From the NCBI RefSeq assembly GCF_933775445.1, contig NC_065874.1, positions 11,427,001 to 11,491,000 of the forward strand: a DNA stretch of 64,000 bases. Direction: 5' to 3'. Below, in pieces: positions 33,656 through 44,737 of the stretch. Source of the stretch: Argentina anserina. Taxonomy: Eukaryota > Streptophyta > Magnoliopsida > Rosales > Rosaceae. A program made the translations under genes and the position numbers. The notes under the pieces were generated by a model. That model saw only the letters and a list, made by a program, of their open reading frames with translations. It did not search any database and was not told the origin of the DNA. Position 1 is the first letter of the stretch. Every line of letters starts with the position of its first letter.

Positions 33656-34513
33656 CATCAACATTATGAGATTTACTCACCTTAATATCCCGCTGTATTT
33701 TCCACACCAAAAGGATACAAATCACCGTAACCAATACAACTAAGCAACAAGTACCTAAGTCATATCAAGGTCGCAATGTCATTAACTCTTGAGATACAAC
33801 AACAACGATTCAACTCTCCCCATTTAAAATTATAACTCGCAACATGGCCACTAGAGCCGCAACTTATTTGAGACTAATTAAAGCTCCAAACTACCCAAGG
33901 TGTTACTAAAGTGACCGAAGTGGATGGCTGAGGAAGAAACCCAGATTGGCATGGAAGCTCCGGGATGGAGAGCGAAGCAATGAGAGCAAGAGCCGAGAAA
34001 AAATTATGACGCATCTTCATCACTACTAAATTTTATACACGGGTCAGTGGCAAATATGTGATTAAAATCAAAATTAGGACAAAATTATAATTTCACACAA
34101 AGAATATGAACAGTAACCTAAATAGTGTTTGTCAAATTAATATATAAATACATATTAAGGGAGCTTCTATTCATACCTTTCAAAATGACACTTAAACCTC
34201 CATTTTTCCTATGAAATTACCAAAAAATAATTCTTAACTTATTTATTCTAAATTACAAATGTATATAATTATCCTTTATATTTATTACTAGAAACATCTC
34301 AAAATGAGATATCAAATTGCATAAAATGATTTAATTGATTACCTTATTTTTTGATAAACATCATAAGTCAAAAGTTAAATATAGATGTTTAGCATCAAAT
34401 TGAATGTAGATGCTTTAATGCATAAACTATATAACTATGTAAAATTTCTCATAAACTTTGATTTGAGAAAAAGAATAAAACTCATTTATTAGAGGTTAAA
34501 ATATTTCATATAC

Positions 34514-34522
<9 letters not shown>

Positions 34523-34547
<25 letters not shown>
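34523..34547. repeat. (TA)n microsatellite
   Basis: About 25 bases of TA after a short GTGTGTG run. Confidence 0.9.
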
Positions 34548-34548
<1 letters not shown>

Positions 34549-34892
34549 AATGAATGAAAAAAAAATTTACTAATTTTATTATGAATTTAGAAAAGAAGCG
34601 GAAGAGTGAATTAATTTAAGAAGATAGTTTATGTGATCATTATAAATTTTTCGAGTTGTATATAATAAATGAATTTGAAATAGAGTAGGAAAAAAATTAA
34701 TTGATAATAGTTTAATTTAATATATCAAATTAGATAATAGCCATTTAAAGAAAAATATGTAGATTGAAATAACATTTTAACTTTATGTAAAAATAAAATA
34801 AAAATCAATTAAATGAGAAGATCTAAATAACTTTTTTTAAAATATGAATAGAAACTTACGTATATTAATGAGCCATGCCGCCATGGCATTAG

Positions 34893-35960
34893 CATGCAAG
34901 CATCCTTCTACTTGCTCAGATGTGCGTGATCGTGACTGAATTTAATTAATATGAGAGGCTATTTCAATGAAAAAAATATTAGAGAGAGACTTGCATGGAA
35001 CTACATAGCACAGAAGCTTGGTTGGACGACCGATTCCCGCTTCGGAAGCGGAAGCGAGAGCGAGAGCGAGAGCGAGAGCGAGAGCGGAAGCGCAACGGAA
35101 GCGCGATTCCGGAAAAAGGTGGGTTTGGGAGCGCAGCGGAAGCGTTGGCTTCCGAAATGGAAGCGCGGCGAAAGCGTTGGCTTCCGAATTGGAAGCGCGG
35201 CATAAGTGTTGACTTCCGAATTGGAAGCGCAGCGGAAGCGTTGACTTTCAAATTGGAAGCGTGATTCATTCCCTACCTCTATTTCATCAATTAATGTCTT
35301 GAGTATCTTCTTGTCGTCTCATCTTCTTTCAATTTTGTTAAGCGGATAAAGATGAATAGCATCAATCGATCTAATATGTGTCAGAAAGAAGGGGGAGAGA
35401 TATCAAGAAAATCTAGATGAGAGAGAGAGAGACAAAGAGAGGAGACGGAGAGTTGGGGAGAGATATGAAAAAAAAATCCAAATGAGAGAGAGAGATAGAG
35501 AGAAGACGAATTTTTTTTATCAATTTCATCTAGTAATGTCTTTTTAACTTGCACGTGCCCAACACCTTCACAATATGCTGGACATTCTTTTGTTTAAATT
35601 TTGAAATAAAGCTTTAATATTGCTATAATCAAATATAATCATGGTTTATAAAATAAGTTATTAATAATTATCCATTTATTTTAATACTAGATAAAAAAAT
35701 AATAAAAAAATATAAAAATAGTATATAATATATATATATATTTTTCCGACGTTTTCAAAACGCACCCGGTTCCTTAATTTAAAAAAAAAACTCTTCCGCG
35801 TTTCCAAACGCTTCCGCGTTTCTAAACGCTTCGCTTCTACGTACCCGCACCCGATTCCATGCAGCCTAAGCATGAAAACATCCTTCTACTTGCTCGGATG
35901 TGTGTGATTGAATTTAATTAATATTTTAATGAAATAAAAATTAGAGAGAATCAGAGAAGC
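34893..35960. repeat. ~100-bp direct repeats flanking a GC-rich minisatellite segment
   Basis: AGCATCCTTCTACTTGCTCAGATG plus TGAATTTAATTAATAT and ATTAGAGAGA occurs at about 34893-34990 and again, slightly changed, at about 35866-35960. Between them lies unusual GC-rich, GGAAGCG-rich sequence and, near 35790-35840, its inverted CGCTTCCGCG form. The layout suggests an inserted element with CGCTTCC/GGAAGCG-type ends. Confidence 0.6.
35053..35270. repeat. GAGAGC hexamer run and 32-bp minisatellite
   Basis: A (GAGAGC)n run lies at about 35053-35085. Four 32-bp units follow, starting at 35142, 35174, 35206 and 35238, with consensus GCGTTGGCTTCCGAATTGGAAGCGCGG plus five bases. Each unit contains the palindrome-like CTTCCGAATTGGAAG. 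Frames in this block are open only because of composition. Confidence 0.9.
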
Positions 35961-36471
35961 CAGCACGAAAGCATCCTTCAGATGGTGTACCCTACTTCTG
36001 TCTGGGGGTTGAGCACTCCGAGATAAAAATTCTCAATTTTTGATTAATTTTTATTTTGTACAAACACGCTAAATAGTCTCTAACAATATAGGAAAAATTC
36101 TACTATGAAACAATTCATCGTATAAAGACATTAGATTGTGTACAATGTAGGAACTATGAAACAATTTATTATACAGAGACATTAGATTGTGTGTACAAAA
36201 AAAAGTAAATTAAAAAAGTTAACCTCAAAACATAATAAAAACCATTAGATTTTAAAATTTTAAATTTAAATAATGAGAATTTTGAGCTCCACTGTTCCTG
36301 CTCCACATTTCGAGGTCTTCGTCCAAGTCTACGGAGGAGTTGCATAGACTCCAAGTATTCAAGAGGGAAAAGTATGAGCAGTAATTGAGAAGCAATGTAT
36401 AAGCACCAATATTTCCAACTTAGTTCGCTATATCCAAACCGGGCTTTACTAGTTAGCTGACTCTTCCCAAA

Positions 36472-38594
36472 ATGGTTGGCAATCGCTCAATCCGATCAGC
36501 AAAACTTCAAGTACTCCTTCATGCACTAGTACTGTATCTCTTTCTCTTCTGCCCTTCTGCAACTCCATTGAGCTTTGAGTTCCCGAGCTTTAATCAAAGT
36601 GTTGTTCCAAAATTAACTACCGAAGGAGCTGCTTTTATAGACACCGAGTTTCTCCGCCTCACCAAAAGCGCAAAAGACGAGAAGCCGGGGGGAGTTGGTC
36701 GAGCCTATTACAGTGAACCCTTCCTGCTCCGAGATAATGCCACCGGACTCGCCGATTTCACCACAAATTTCACGTTCTCCATTTTTGCGCCGAATGATGC
36801 CGAATTACCGTTTGGTGCCGCTGATGGATTAGCCTTTTTCATAGCGCCAAACGGGTCCAAACTCAACAGTACCTCAGATAGCGGCTTCTGTCTCGGCCTT
36901 CCCTTCAATAAGCGGTACCCCTTTGTGGCGGTGGAATTTGATATCTACATGAATACAGATGAACTCATCCCGGCACAAATGAAACGGCCGACGACCAGTC
37001 CAAAGAACTTAAGGGCATCAACGGAGATCATGTGGGTATCGACGTCAACACTGTCAAGTCGTTGAAAGCCAAGACTTGGAATGGTAGTATTATCAATAAA
37101 ACAGATAATGATGTCCAGATCAGTTATAATTCTAGCACCAAAAAGCTGAGCATTGCATTCACAACTTTTAGCTCTGCTGGTAACAAAATGATGAGCTACT
37201 TCTCAAACACAGTTGATCTGAAGGATGACTTGCCCGATTGGGTCATTGTTGGGTTCTCGGCTTCAACAGGATCAGCTGCTGCTATTTTCAAGATCGTCTC
37301 ATGGAATTGTACTTGAACTCCACTGGTGGATGATAATGCAAGCAGGGACAACACACCAGTAAGTGTAATCTCTGTTCCTGCCCCTAGCCCTATAGCTAGT
37401 TCTATTCCGAACTCCGGAAATAAAAGATTAGTTATGGGGTTGAGTATTGTTGCAAGTTTAAGTATAATTCTAGTTGGTGGGGTGGCTGTGGTCTGGTTTA
37501 TCTTCTGGAAGAAGAAAGAAACGATGGAGAGTGATGAGGATCCTATGGTTGGTGATGCCATTGACGAGGAATTTGAACAAGGAACTGGCCCCAGAAAGTT
37601 TTTGTACAGGGAATTAGTCCGGGCCACTGGTAACTTTGATGAGGAACAAAAGCTTGGCGAGGGTGGGTTTGGTGGCGTTTATAAGGGGAATATAAAGGAC
37701 TTGAACTCAGATGTAGCCATGAAGAGGATATCCAAAGGATCTAAACAAGGAATGAAGGAGTACGCTACAGAAGTACGGATTATAAGTCGACTAAGGCATC
37801 GGAATCTTGTGCAACTAATTGGTTGGTGCCACAAGAAAAAAGAACTCCTGCTTGTTTACGAGTTCATGCCCAACTGCAGTTTAGATTCACATTTGTTCAA
37901 ACAAAAGAGTCCGTTAACTTGGGAGACAAGGTACAAAATATCTCAAGGATTGGCATCCGGCTTGCTTTATCTACACGAAGGATGGGAACAATGCGTTTTG
38001 CACAGGGACATCAAATCTAGCAATATCATGTTAGACTCCAATTTCAACGCAAAACTTGGGGATTTTGGGTTAGCTCGGCTGGTGGATCATGGCAAAGAAT
38101 CACAAACAACAATTGTGGGTGGAACAATAGGATACATGGCACCTGAATTTTGCCGTGGTGAAAAAGCTAGTAAGGAAACAGATATCTATAGTTTTGGAAT
38201 CGTCGCTTTGGAGATAGCATGTGGGAGGATACCGATTGATCCCAACTTGGAAAGACATCAAATCAATATTGTAGAATGGGTTTGGAAGCTTTATGGTGAA
38301 GGGAGAGTCCTTGAAGCAGCCGATCTACAACTCTGTGGTAATTATGATGAGCAACAAGTAGGTTGTTTAATGACTGTTGGCTTGTGGTGTGCTCACCCAG
38401 ACTACACAATGAGGCCTTCGATATTGCAAGCAATTCAAGTACTCAACTTCGAAGTTCCGGCGCCAATTCTTCCATCAAAATTGCCTGTGGCGACCTATTT
38501 AGGTTCTGCAGTATCATTCTCCAAGTTGTCTGACAATAGTACTGGTTTCAGTACAGGTCAGAGCGAGTCGTCTACCAGTGGTTATAGCACATAA
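36472..38594 (+). pseudogene. L-type lectin receptor kinase (copy B), broken in the lectin domain
   Basis: It starts MVGNRSIRSAKLQ with a signal peptide, then SATPLSFEFPSFN. The lectin frame is open to about 36960 (VAVEFDIYMNTD). There a small indel shifts the frame; the correct continuation, DHVGIDVNTVKSL, lies in another frame, so the break is in the metal-binding loop. A TGA at 37314-37316 then interrupts the same second frame just after KIVSWN. From 37326 the frame is open for 422 codons: a transmembrane segment (SIVASLSIILVGGVAVVWF), the kinase with GEGGFGGVYKG, a Lys in the VAMKRI motif, HRDIKSSNIMLD, DFGLARL and a normal GYMAPE, and a Ser/Thr-rich tail ending at TAA 38594. LecRK genes normally lack introns and no plausible intron removes these breaks. 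Either it is a pseudogene with a still-open kinase half, or the indels are sequence errors. Confidence 0.85.
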
Positions 38595-39676
38595 TCCTCT
38601 CAGAGTCTCAGGTCACTACATCTTCTACAATAAATTAACCCTTATCCATCGACATCCTTTTAAGATATGCACTCGGTAAGTGCAACCGTATTGCTTTTCA
38701 TTTCAGTTCTTGCGTAAATTAATAAATCCACATGCAGGTGGGTGAGGTGGTGTTAATGTTTTGTATCAGCTCTAGTTTTTCATTTCAGTTTGACATGTGG
38801 CTGTATTCTTTAAACTTGACGAACTTGTGTGTTACAAGAATTTCACTATTTAGTTTTCATAAAAACAAGGAACGGTGTTAGCTTGCAGCCGAGTTTGTTT
38901 ACAGTTAGTAACTTGCTGAATAAACTCGAAAAGTATATTAATATATTGAAGTTGTACCTGCAAGATATCCAAACAGAAAATTTGGAGATTTAACTAGAGC
39001 AACCCTAAGATATTCGCTTTGTGGCCGGGTTTAGCAAATCTCTTATGAAGTGCGAACTGAATTAGAAGTTTAAATCTGAAAGCCAGTCAAGCAATGCTGG
39101 AAATTATGAGTGTTAATGATTATGTAGAATCTTATGAACGTGTTGAAGGAAAAGCAGAGGATTGTGTTACAAACCTCAACACATTATGCATCATGCATGG
39201 CACAGAAACTGCTGCAAAATGCGACATGAAATCTGTTCTGAGGCATTTTCACAAACACCTTGCGGGCATTATAAACTGGAGTGACAGCAACACACAATGC
39301 CATAAAAAATAATTAGTTTCTATGTATCATGAGTTGCTTACTAGAATCCAATCCCACCGTAACAACATAACTGAAACAGCCAAGCTAGCTCCTTCCATGC
39401 ATTATTCAGTAATTGATCGAGAATATTTTACTTGCTGATAATGAACTAGCCAAGCTTATAATTATTTACCTGATGCAAATGTGAACAAAGTTACTTGAGA
39501 TGATGGAGGTCGCCGCTGGATACAGGTCTATTCGAGGTGTAATACCGAGAATGACTTGGCTCTAGCCACTAGGCTGTTACTGTTAATGACTCCTTCCATC
39601 TACTCCCACATTTCTCTCTCCCTCTCTCCATTTTCATCAAGATTTTCTTTAACCTGCTTTCTAGCCCTTTACTTCA
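38595..39676. other. 3' flank of copy B, nothing recognised
   Basis: A frame at 39094-39312 has no known domain. There is no RNA gene or repeat that I can identify. Confidence 0.4.
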
Positions 39677-40056
39677 ATGGCTGCTAGAATAGTGATCAAT
39701 TACGATTATGGGATGTCACCGGCCAGCAATTTCCATAATCCGGCTCCGGCTCTGGCTCTGGCTCTTGCTCGGGCTCAGTTTGATGCTCAGGTGAATATTA
39801 AGTTTATTGTGAATTTGATTGTGTGTTTCTGTTTCTATTGGATAGCTTATCTTAAACTTCCTGCTGCTTATAGCTAATTTTTGCCCTAAAATGTATGTCA
39901 TTTCTTTGTTTCGAGTAGATGACTGAACACATCAATGAACTTAAACGGTTGGGGAGATGATGAGGAAACAAACTGAGAAAATTAATCAGATGGGGAAAAG
40001 CCTAAGAATTAACAGGAAAGGATCTCGGAGACCCACAACCGCCAGCAGCTTCACAG
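39677..40056 (+). other. possible small spliced gene or gene fragment
   Basis: ATG 39677 follows a C/T-rich leader (CTCTCTCCCTCTCTCC) typical of plant 5' UTRs. The first 38 codons read MAARIVINYDYGMSPAS and then an Ala-Leu repeat, and end at a good donor (CAG|GTGAAT at 39790/39791). An acceptor (TAG) ends at 39918. The next exon-like block (39919-40056, ends CAG|GTATGA) is in frame for 13 codons and then stops; adding one G to the GGGG run at about 39951 would open a Lys-rich frame. I do not recognise the protein. It could be a decayed gene, a genuine small ORF, or chance. Confidence 0.3.
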
Positions 40057-42637
40057 GTATGAATCTTTAGGTCCTGCGATTTCCAACCATCCTTCTTCTG
40101 TTGTCTTGGCTATAATTAGTTTCCACCTGTTGGCTTGTTGATAATTTGTTTCATTTCGATTCACTGGCTCAGTCATCGGCATGAAAATGTCCCTTCCCTA
40201 GTTTACAGGCTGTATATGTTAGCTGTGAATTTCCCCTATAGGACAAGTATTTGAACAAGTAATGCTTTTCATCGAGTTTTATATAGGAAATTTATATCTG
40301 TTTCCGTTGGCCTGTGCCTTTTTCTTTGTTGATGTTATGGGATCAAACTTGCCTAAATACACCGGCCTAGTGCTGTAATGTACTCCCATGAACTTCATAG
40401 GAGATTGACATTGGTGTTTGCTTTTGCATGTAGTCGTTTGAAGTTTGAAGTCATCGACGTACGTCATGCTTTGTTTATTTTGTGTCATGTTTTTTGTTAA
40501 TAATCTAGATAAAGAATGTAAATGGCAATCACTGGCCTAGTTTACAAGCTGTAGTGAGCTCTCTACGTTTTTTATTTGCTTTCCTCTATGTTTCTTTCCT
40601 TTTTGTTGTAAAGGAACTGAGGAAGAACTTTATGGATGATAAAACTGTGTATTATATATATTTGATATTTCAACAGTACGTGGTAATCTATTTCTTGGAT
40701 ATGGTACTGTATTGGTAGAGAAATTTTATATTAATGTATTTGACAATTAAACAAACCTATTCAGTTTTCATAGATATGGTGAATTTCCAATTTTTTGGGG
40801 TGAACTGATATTCTAATATTACCACATGTAAGTTTTTCATCTTTTTCTCCTTGTTCATCATGTGTCTTCTCACTCTTGAGGTGTGTGGTGTCTACACTCT
40901 ACAGAGCCCGGCCGGGGAGAATTAAGAATAAGAGAGAAACCTAGCTAAGATTAGGTTATAAAAATTGGAAATTGGTTTAGACAGTATCTAAATTGTGCCA
41001 GATTATTAACTTTAGTATCTCAATTTCGTAAAATTTCAAAACGATATCTGACCTAATTATCAAGAAGATATTGTGATACTTTGATGGATGGATCGGTTGT
41101 AAGTTTTTCATCGTTTTGTTGCCTTCTGGTTGCAAAAGTAATGTGGTGTCGGATCAAGTTTCTGATTATTTTGGGCAGAAGTGATTTCCATTTCAATCTT
41201 TGTACTATGTATGAACAAATTCAACTTTCAGTTTGATGTCTTCACTATGTTAGTTTTCATTTGAGTTGGTTAATTTGTATTAGTATGAAATTTAGGTTTT
41301 TAATTTGTACTGCGCTCCTCTGGTTCAGTGCATGCTAACATAGTAAGCCCCATCAAAATTCAAAAGTCACGGAATTGATGACATTGTAAAAATGTATTTA
41401 CAAGGGAGGTGTGGTGTCTTATGATGGAACACCGCTCGAGAGAATAAGAAAGAAGCCTAAGGTTAGGTTAGATTATAGGAATGGTAATTTCGTTCTAAAC
41501 TTATATCTCTGAGTAGTGCAGATTATTAACTTCCAGTATTTCAATTTCGTATTATTGGAAACCAATATCTGACCTAATTATGAAGAATTTGTGGTAATTT
41601 GATGAAGCAGATGTTTGGATGTACGTATATATAATTTGAAGACGAATCGAATAAAAATTTTGAAGATGAATTAGTTGAATAATTTTGAAGCTTGTATTCT
41701 GTCTGGAAGAATAATTTGATGAGGGTTCAATAAGAAGAATTAGTCTGTCTTTGATGTCTGTCTTTTCTTTTTTGGATTGATGGCTCTTGCTTGACAAATG
41801 GGGTGCTGTAAATCGAATCCGAGTATCTGTTTGGTTGTATGGTACTGAGATTGAGAAGAAAGCTCATGGTGGACATGTAGCATATACTGGAACCAAGGAA
41901 CAAGTCTTTGCTTCTTTGTTATAGTTCAGAGTATTCCAGGATTTCTAGCAGTGTCAGTTAGTCATAACCTTCAAACTTTGCAGGCGCAATTTTTTTTTTT
42001 TGATACGAACTTTGCAGGCTCAATTATTGCTTCTCTTTGCAAGTAGAGGAGGCATGACATTGTCAACATTAGTGCCTTCAATGAAGCTGGTTACTTGCCA
42101 AATGTATCGATCTCAAGTTCAGGAAAAACTTGGCCTTGCTTTCAATATTCATTTGCCTGAAGATGCAGTGGTTCTAAATTCCTCGCGTTCAAAATGATGC
42201 CTACTTGAACTGCTAGCCTATTAGGCTGCTGTTGCAAGGAGTAACATGATGAGGGAAATGCTTACTTCCCCTGCTTCCTCATATTTTTTGTTTCCAAAGT
42301 CGGAGTTCGGTTTTTAGAGATCCGAAAGAAAAAAAAACACTGATTTCGGTCAAGTAAAAAACTTCACATTTTCACCGATTAGTAATACCCCTTGTGAGAA
42401 CGTATATGTGGAGTTGTGGACTTCCTTGACCAGCTTTGACCTAGTGTTAATGTTCATAATGGGGCCAGTACAAGGAACTACATCAAATCAACAGAGCTGG
42501 GACTTGGTCGTTCGTTGACAAATCATAATATAGAATCATAGAATTAGCAAATTAGTGTGTGACGTTTTGACATTTGCTTTTGGTACAACCATATATCTAA
42601 TGATCTTCTTACACCTTTTCGTCCAAATCAATCAGAA
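40057..42637. other. spacer with a ~170-bp direct duplication; promoter of LecRK C at its end
   Basis: The block at about 40916-41095 recurs at 41431-41600 (shared: GAGAATAAGA, AAGGTTAGGTTA-like, TGCAGATTATTAACTT, CAATTTCGTA, ATATCTGACCTAATTAT). The last ~450 bases are related to the sequence before copy D (CCTACTTGAACTGCTAGCCTAT at 42194 and 62700). A frame at 42000-42197 is not recognisable. Confidence 0.5.
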
Positions 42638-44737
42638 ATGGCTGTCAACAGCACATTACTATTGTCCCTAACCCAGTTTCAGTTGCATCTTCTTCTCTTT
42701 CTAGTGTTGCCCTTCTCTGCAACTCCATTGACCTTCAACTTCCCCAACTTTCCTCCTAGTGTTGCTAGCGATATATTCATGGAGGGAAATGCTTCCGCCG
42801 ATGGTTCCCTCCGCCTTACCAAAAGCGCCGTCGATGTTGAAAAGAACCAAAGCGTTGGCCGAGCCACCTACCACCAGCCCTTCCTCCTCCGTCAAATCTC
42901 CACGGGGAAACTCGCCGACTTCACCTCAAACTTTACGTTCGTCATCGACTCTCGCGGCAATCCATTGTATGGCGACGGTCTCGCCTTCTTCATCGCGCCA
43001 AATGGGTCCGAACTCAACTCCACAATCGGCAGAGGTGGCGCTCTCGGCCTACCTGTTATAAACCCGCCGGATACAGAGTCCAGTTATATGTTCCCGTTTG
43101 TGGCGGTGGAGTTTGACATTTTTAACAATCCGCTGACGTCGGTGCAAGATCCCGCAGGCGACCATGTCGGCATCGATGTGAACTCGACAAAGTCTTTGAT
43201 CACAGGGCGTTGGAATGGCAGCGTTGTGAATGGGGGAATCAATTGTGCTATGGTTAGCTATGACTCTGTGACCAAAAATCTTAGTGTTGCTTACACAAGT
43301 TATGTGAATGGTGCACCAGTAATGAGGTATGTTCATCACAAGGTGGATTTGGAAAAGTGCTTGCCAGAATGGGTGATCGTTGGCTTCTCTGCGGCAACAG
43401 GCGCTACGACTGCTCTGCATAAGATCAACTCTTGGAGCTTTAATTCAACTTTACTGGACGATGAGAATAGCACATCAGTTGATCCTGCGCCAATCGAACC
43501 CACGTCAGGAAATGCCAATGTTGGACTAGTAGTTGGGTTGGTTGTTGGTGGAGTTGTTATCTCGGTTGGTCTGTTGAGTTTAATTTGGTTCCTCTTCTGC
43601 AGAAAGAGGAGGGAAACAACTGAGGAAAGTAGTGATGATGATACTAGGGTACTTTATGATTTGGATGCTGAAGATTTCGAAAAGGGGACTGGCCCTAGGA
43701 AGTTTTCGTACAATGAATTGGTCCTAGCAACTAGTGATTTTGCACAGGGAGAAAAGCTTGGGGAGGGAGGATTTGGCGGAGTTTACAGAGGCTTCATCAA
43801 AGATATGAACTCGTATGCAGCTGTTAAGAAGATATCAAGGGGGTCTAAACAAGGGCTGAAGGAGTATGCAGCAGAAGTGAGTATCATCAGTCGGCTCAGG
43901 CACCGGAATCTGGTGCAACTAATCGGTTGGTGCCATGAAAAGAAACTCCTACTTGTCTACGAATTCATGCCCAATGGTAGTTTGGATTCTCATTTGTTCA
44001 AAGAAAAAAGCTTGCTGACTTGGGAGGTAAGATACAATATTGCACATGGATTGGCATCGGGATTGCTCTATCTACACCAAGAATGGGATCAATGTGTGCT
44101 GCACAGGGACATCAAATCTAGCAATGTTATGTTAGATGCAAATTATAACGCTAAACTTGGAGATTTTGGGTTAGCCAAACTTGTAGACCATGGAAAACTA
44201 TCTCAAACAACAGTTGTGGCCGGAACCATGGGTTACATGGCTATGGAATATGTTACAACAGGAAAAGCAAGCAAGGAAACAGATGTCTACAGCTTCGGAG
44301 TAGTTGCCTTGGAAATAGCATGCGGGAGAAAACCAATTGATTACAGCTATGAAAAAGAGCAAATCAATATGGTGGAATGGGTTTGGGAGCTCTATGGAGA
44401 AGGGAAAATCATTGAAGCAGCAGACCCAAAATTGTGCGGAGAATTTGATGAGAAGCAAATGGAGTGCTTAATGATTGTCGGGTTATGGTATTCTCATCCG
44501 GATCACAATTGTAGACCTTTGATACAACAAGCAATACAAGTTCTTAACTTCGAAGTTCCACTTCCCAATCTTCCATTGAAGATGCCTGTGGCCTTTGCTC
44601 CTCAGTTAACACTATCGATGTTGTATAGTGGTGATACTACTAGAGGTCAGAGTGAGTCTTCAGGATATGATTCTACCATCAATTCCTCACAGCTCATCTC
44701 ATCCTCTACCACGAATTCGAATCCAACTGCAAGTTAA
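42638..44737 (+). CDS. L-type lectin-domain receptor kinase, class IX-like (copy C)
   Basis: Intronless, 699 residues, the best-preserved copy. It has a signal peptide (MAVNSTLLLSLTQFQL to SATP). The legume-lectin domain (about 30-275) has YGDGLAFFIAPNGS, VAVEFDIFNN, DHVGIDVNSTKSL and GFSAATG, keeping the metal-binding acidic and Asn residues. A strong transmembrane helix follows (VGLVVGLVVGGVVISVGLL, about 295-321), then basic KRRRET-like residues. The kinase runs from about 355 to 640 with GEGGFGGVYRG, AAVKKI, HRDIKSSNVMLD and DFGLAKL. The APE motif reads AME (GYMAMEYV), unlike nearly all receptor kinases. GLWYSHPD replaces the usual GLWCAHPD, losing a conserved Cys. A Ser/Thr/Gly-rich tail of about 60 residues ends in NSNPTAS. 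It is a plasma-membrane receptor with an extracellular lectin fold and cytoplasmic Ser/Thr kinase; ligand unknown. Confidence 0.95.
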   Translation: MAVNSTLLLSLTQFQLHLLLFLVLPFSATPLTFNFPNFPPSVASDIFMEGNASADGSLRLTKSAVDVEKNQSVGRATYHQPFLLRQISTGKLADFTSNFTFVIDSRGNPLYGDGLAFFIAPNGSELNSTIGRGGALGLPVINPPDTESSYMFPFVAVEFDIFNNPLTSVQDPAGDHVGIDVNSTKSLITGRWNGSVVNGGINCAMVSYDSVTKNLSVAYTSYVNGAPVMRYVHHKVDLEKCLPEWVIVGFSAATGATTALHKINSWSFNSTLLDDENSTSVDPAPIEPTSGNANVGLVVGLVVGGVVISVGLLSLIWFLFCRKRRETTEESSDDDTRVLYDLDAEDFEKGTGPRKFSYNELVLATSDFAQGEKLGEGGFGGVYRGFIKDMNSYAAVKKISRGSKQGLKEYAAEVSIISRLRHRNLVQLIGWCHEKKLLLVYEFMPNGSLDSHLFKEKSLLTWEVRYNIAHGLASGLLYLHQEWDQCVLHRDIKSSNVMLDANYNAKLGDFGLAKLVDHGKLSQTTVVAGTMGYMAMEYVTTGKASKETDVYSFGVVALEIACGRKPIDYSYEKEQINMVEWVWELYGEGKIIEAADPKLCGEFDEKQMECLMIVGLWYSHPDHNCRPLIQQAIQVLNFEVPLPNLPLKMPVAFAPQLTLSMLYSGDTTRGQSESSGYDSTINSSQLISSSTTNSNPTAS

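Larger units (their letters stand above)
31868..34070. mobile_element. non-coding insertion with internal tandem repeats, LTR-like
   Basis: In the paralogous flank (61.7-62.15 kb) the sequence passes from the 31650-31810 homologue to the 34862-34940 homologue in about 200 bases; here nearly 3 kb separate them. The extra sequence starts near TGTCACGTCCCGGAACGGG, resembling the start of plant Ty3/gypsy LTRs, and has no reading frame. It holds two tandem repeats (32221-32705 and 33428-33655). Its right end is not defined, and I cannot show a target duplication. Confidence 0.45.

Noticed and set aside
36957..37330. An intron explaining the breaks in LecRK B
   Set aside because: LecRK genes are normally intronless, the breaks lie inside conserved lectin sequence that is all present, and no GT-AG pair removes both without deleting conserved residues.
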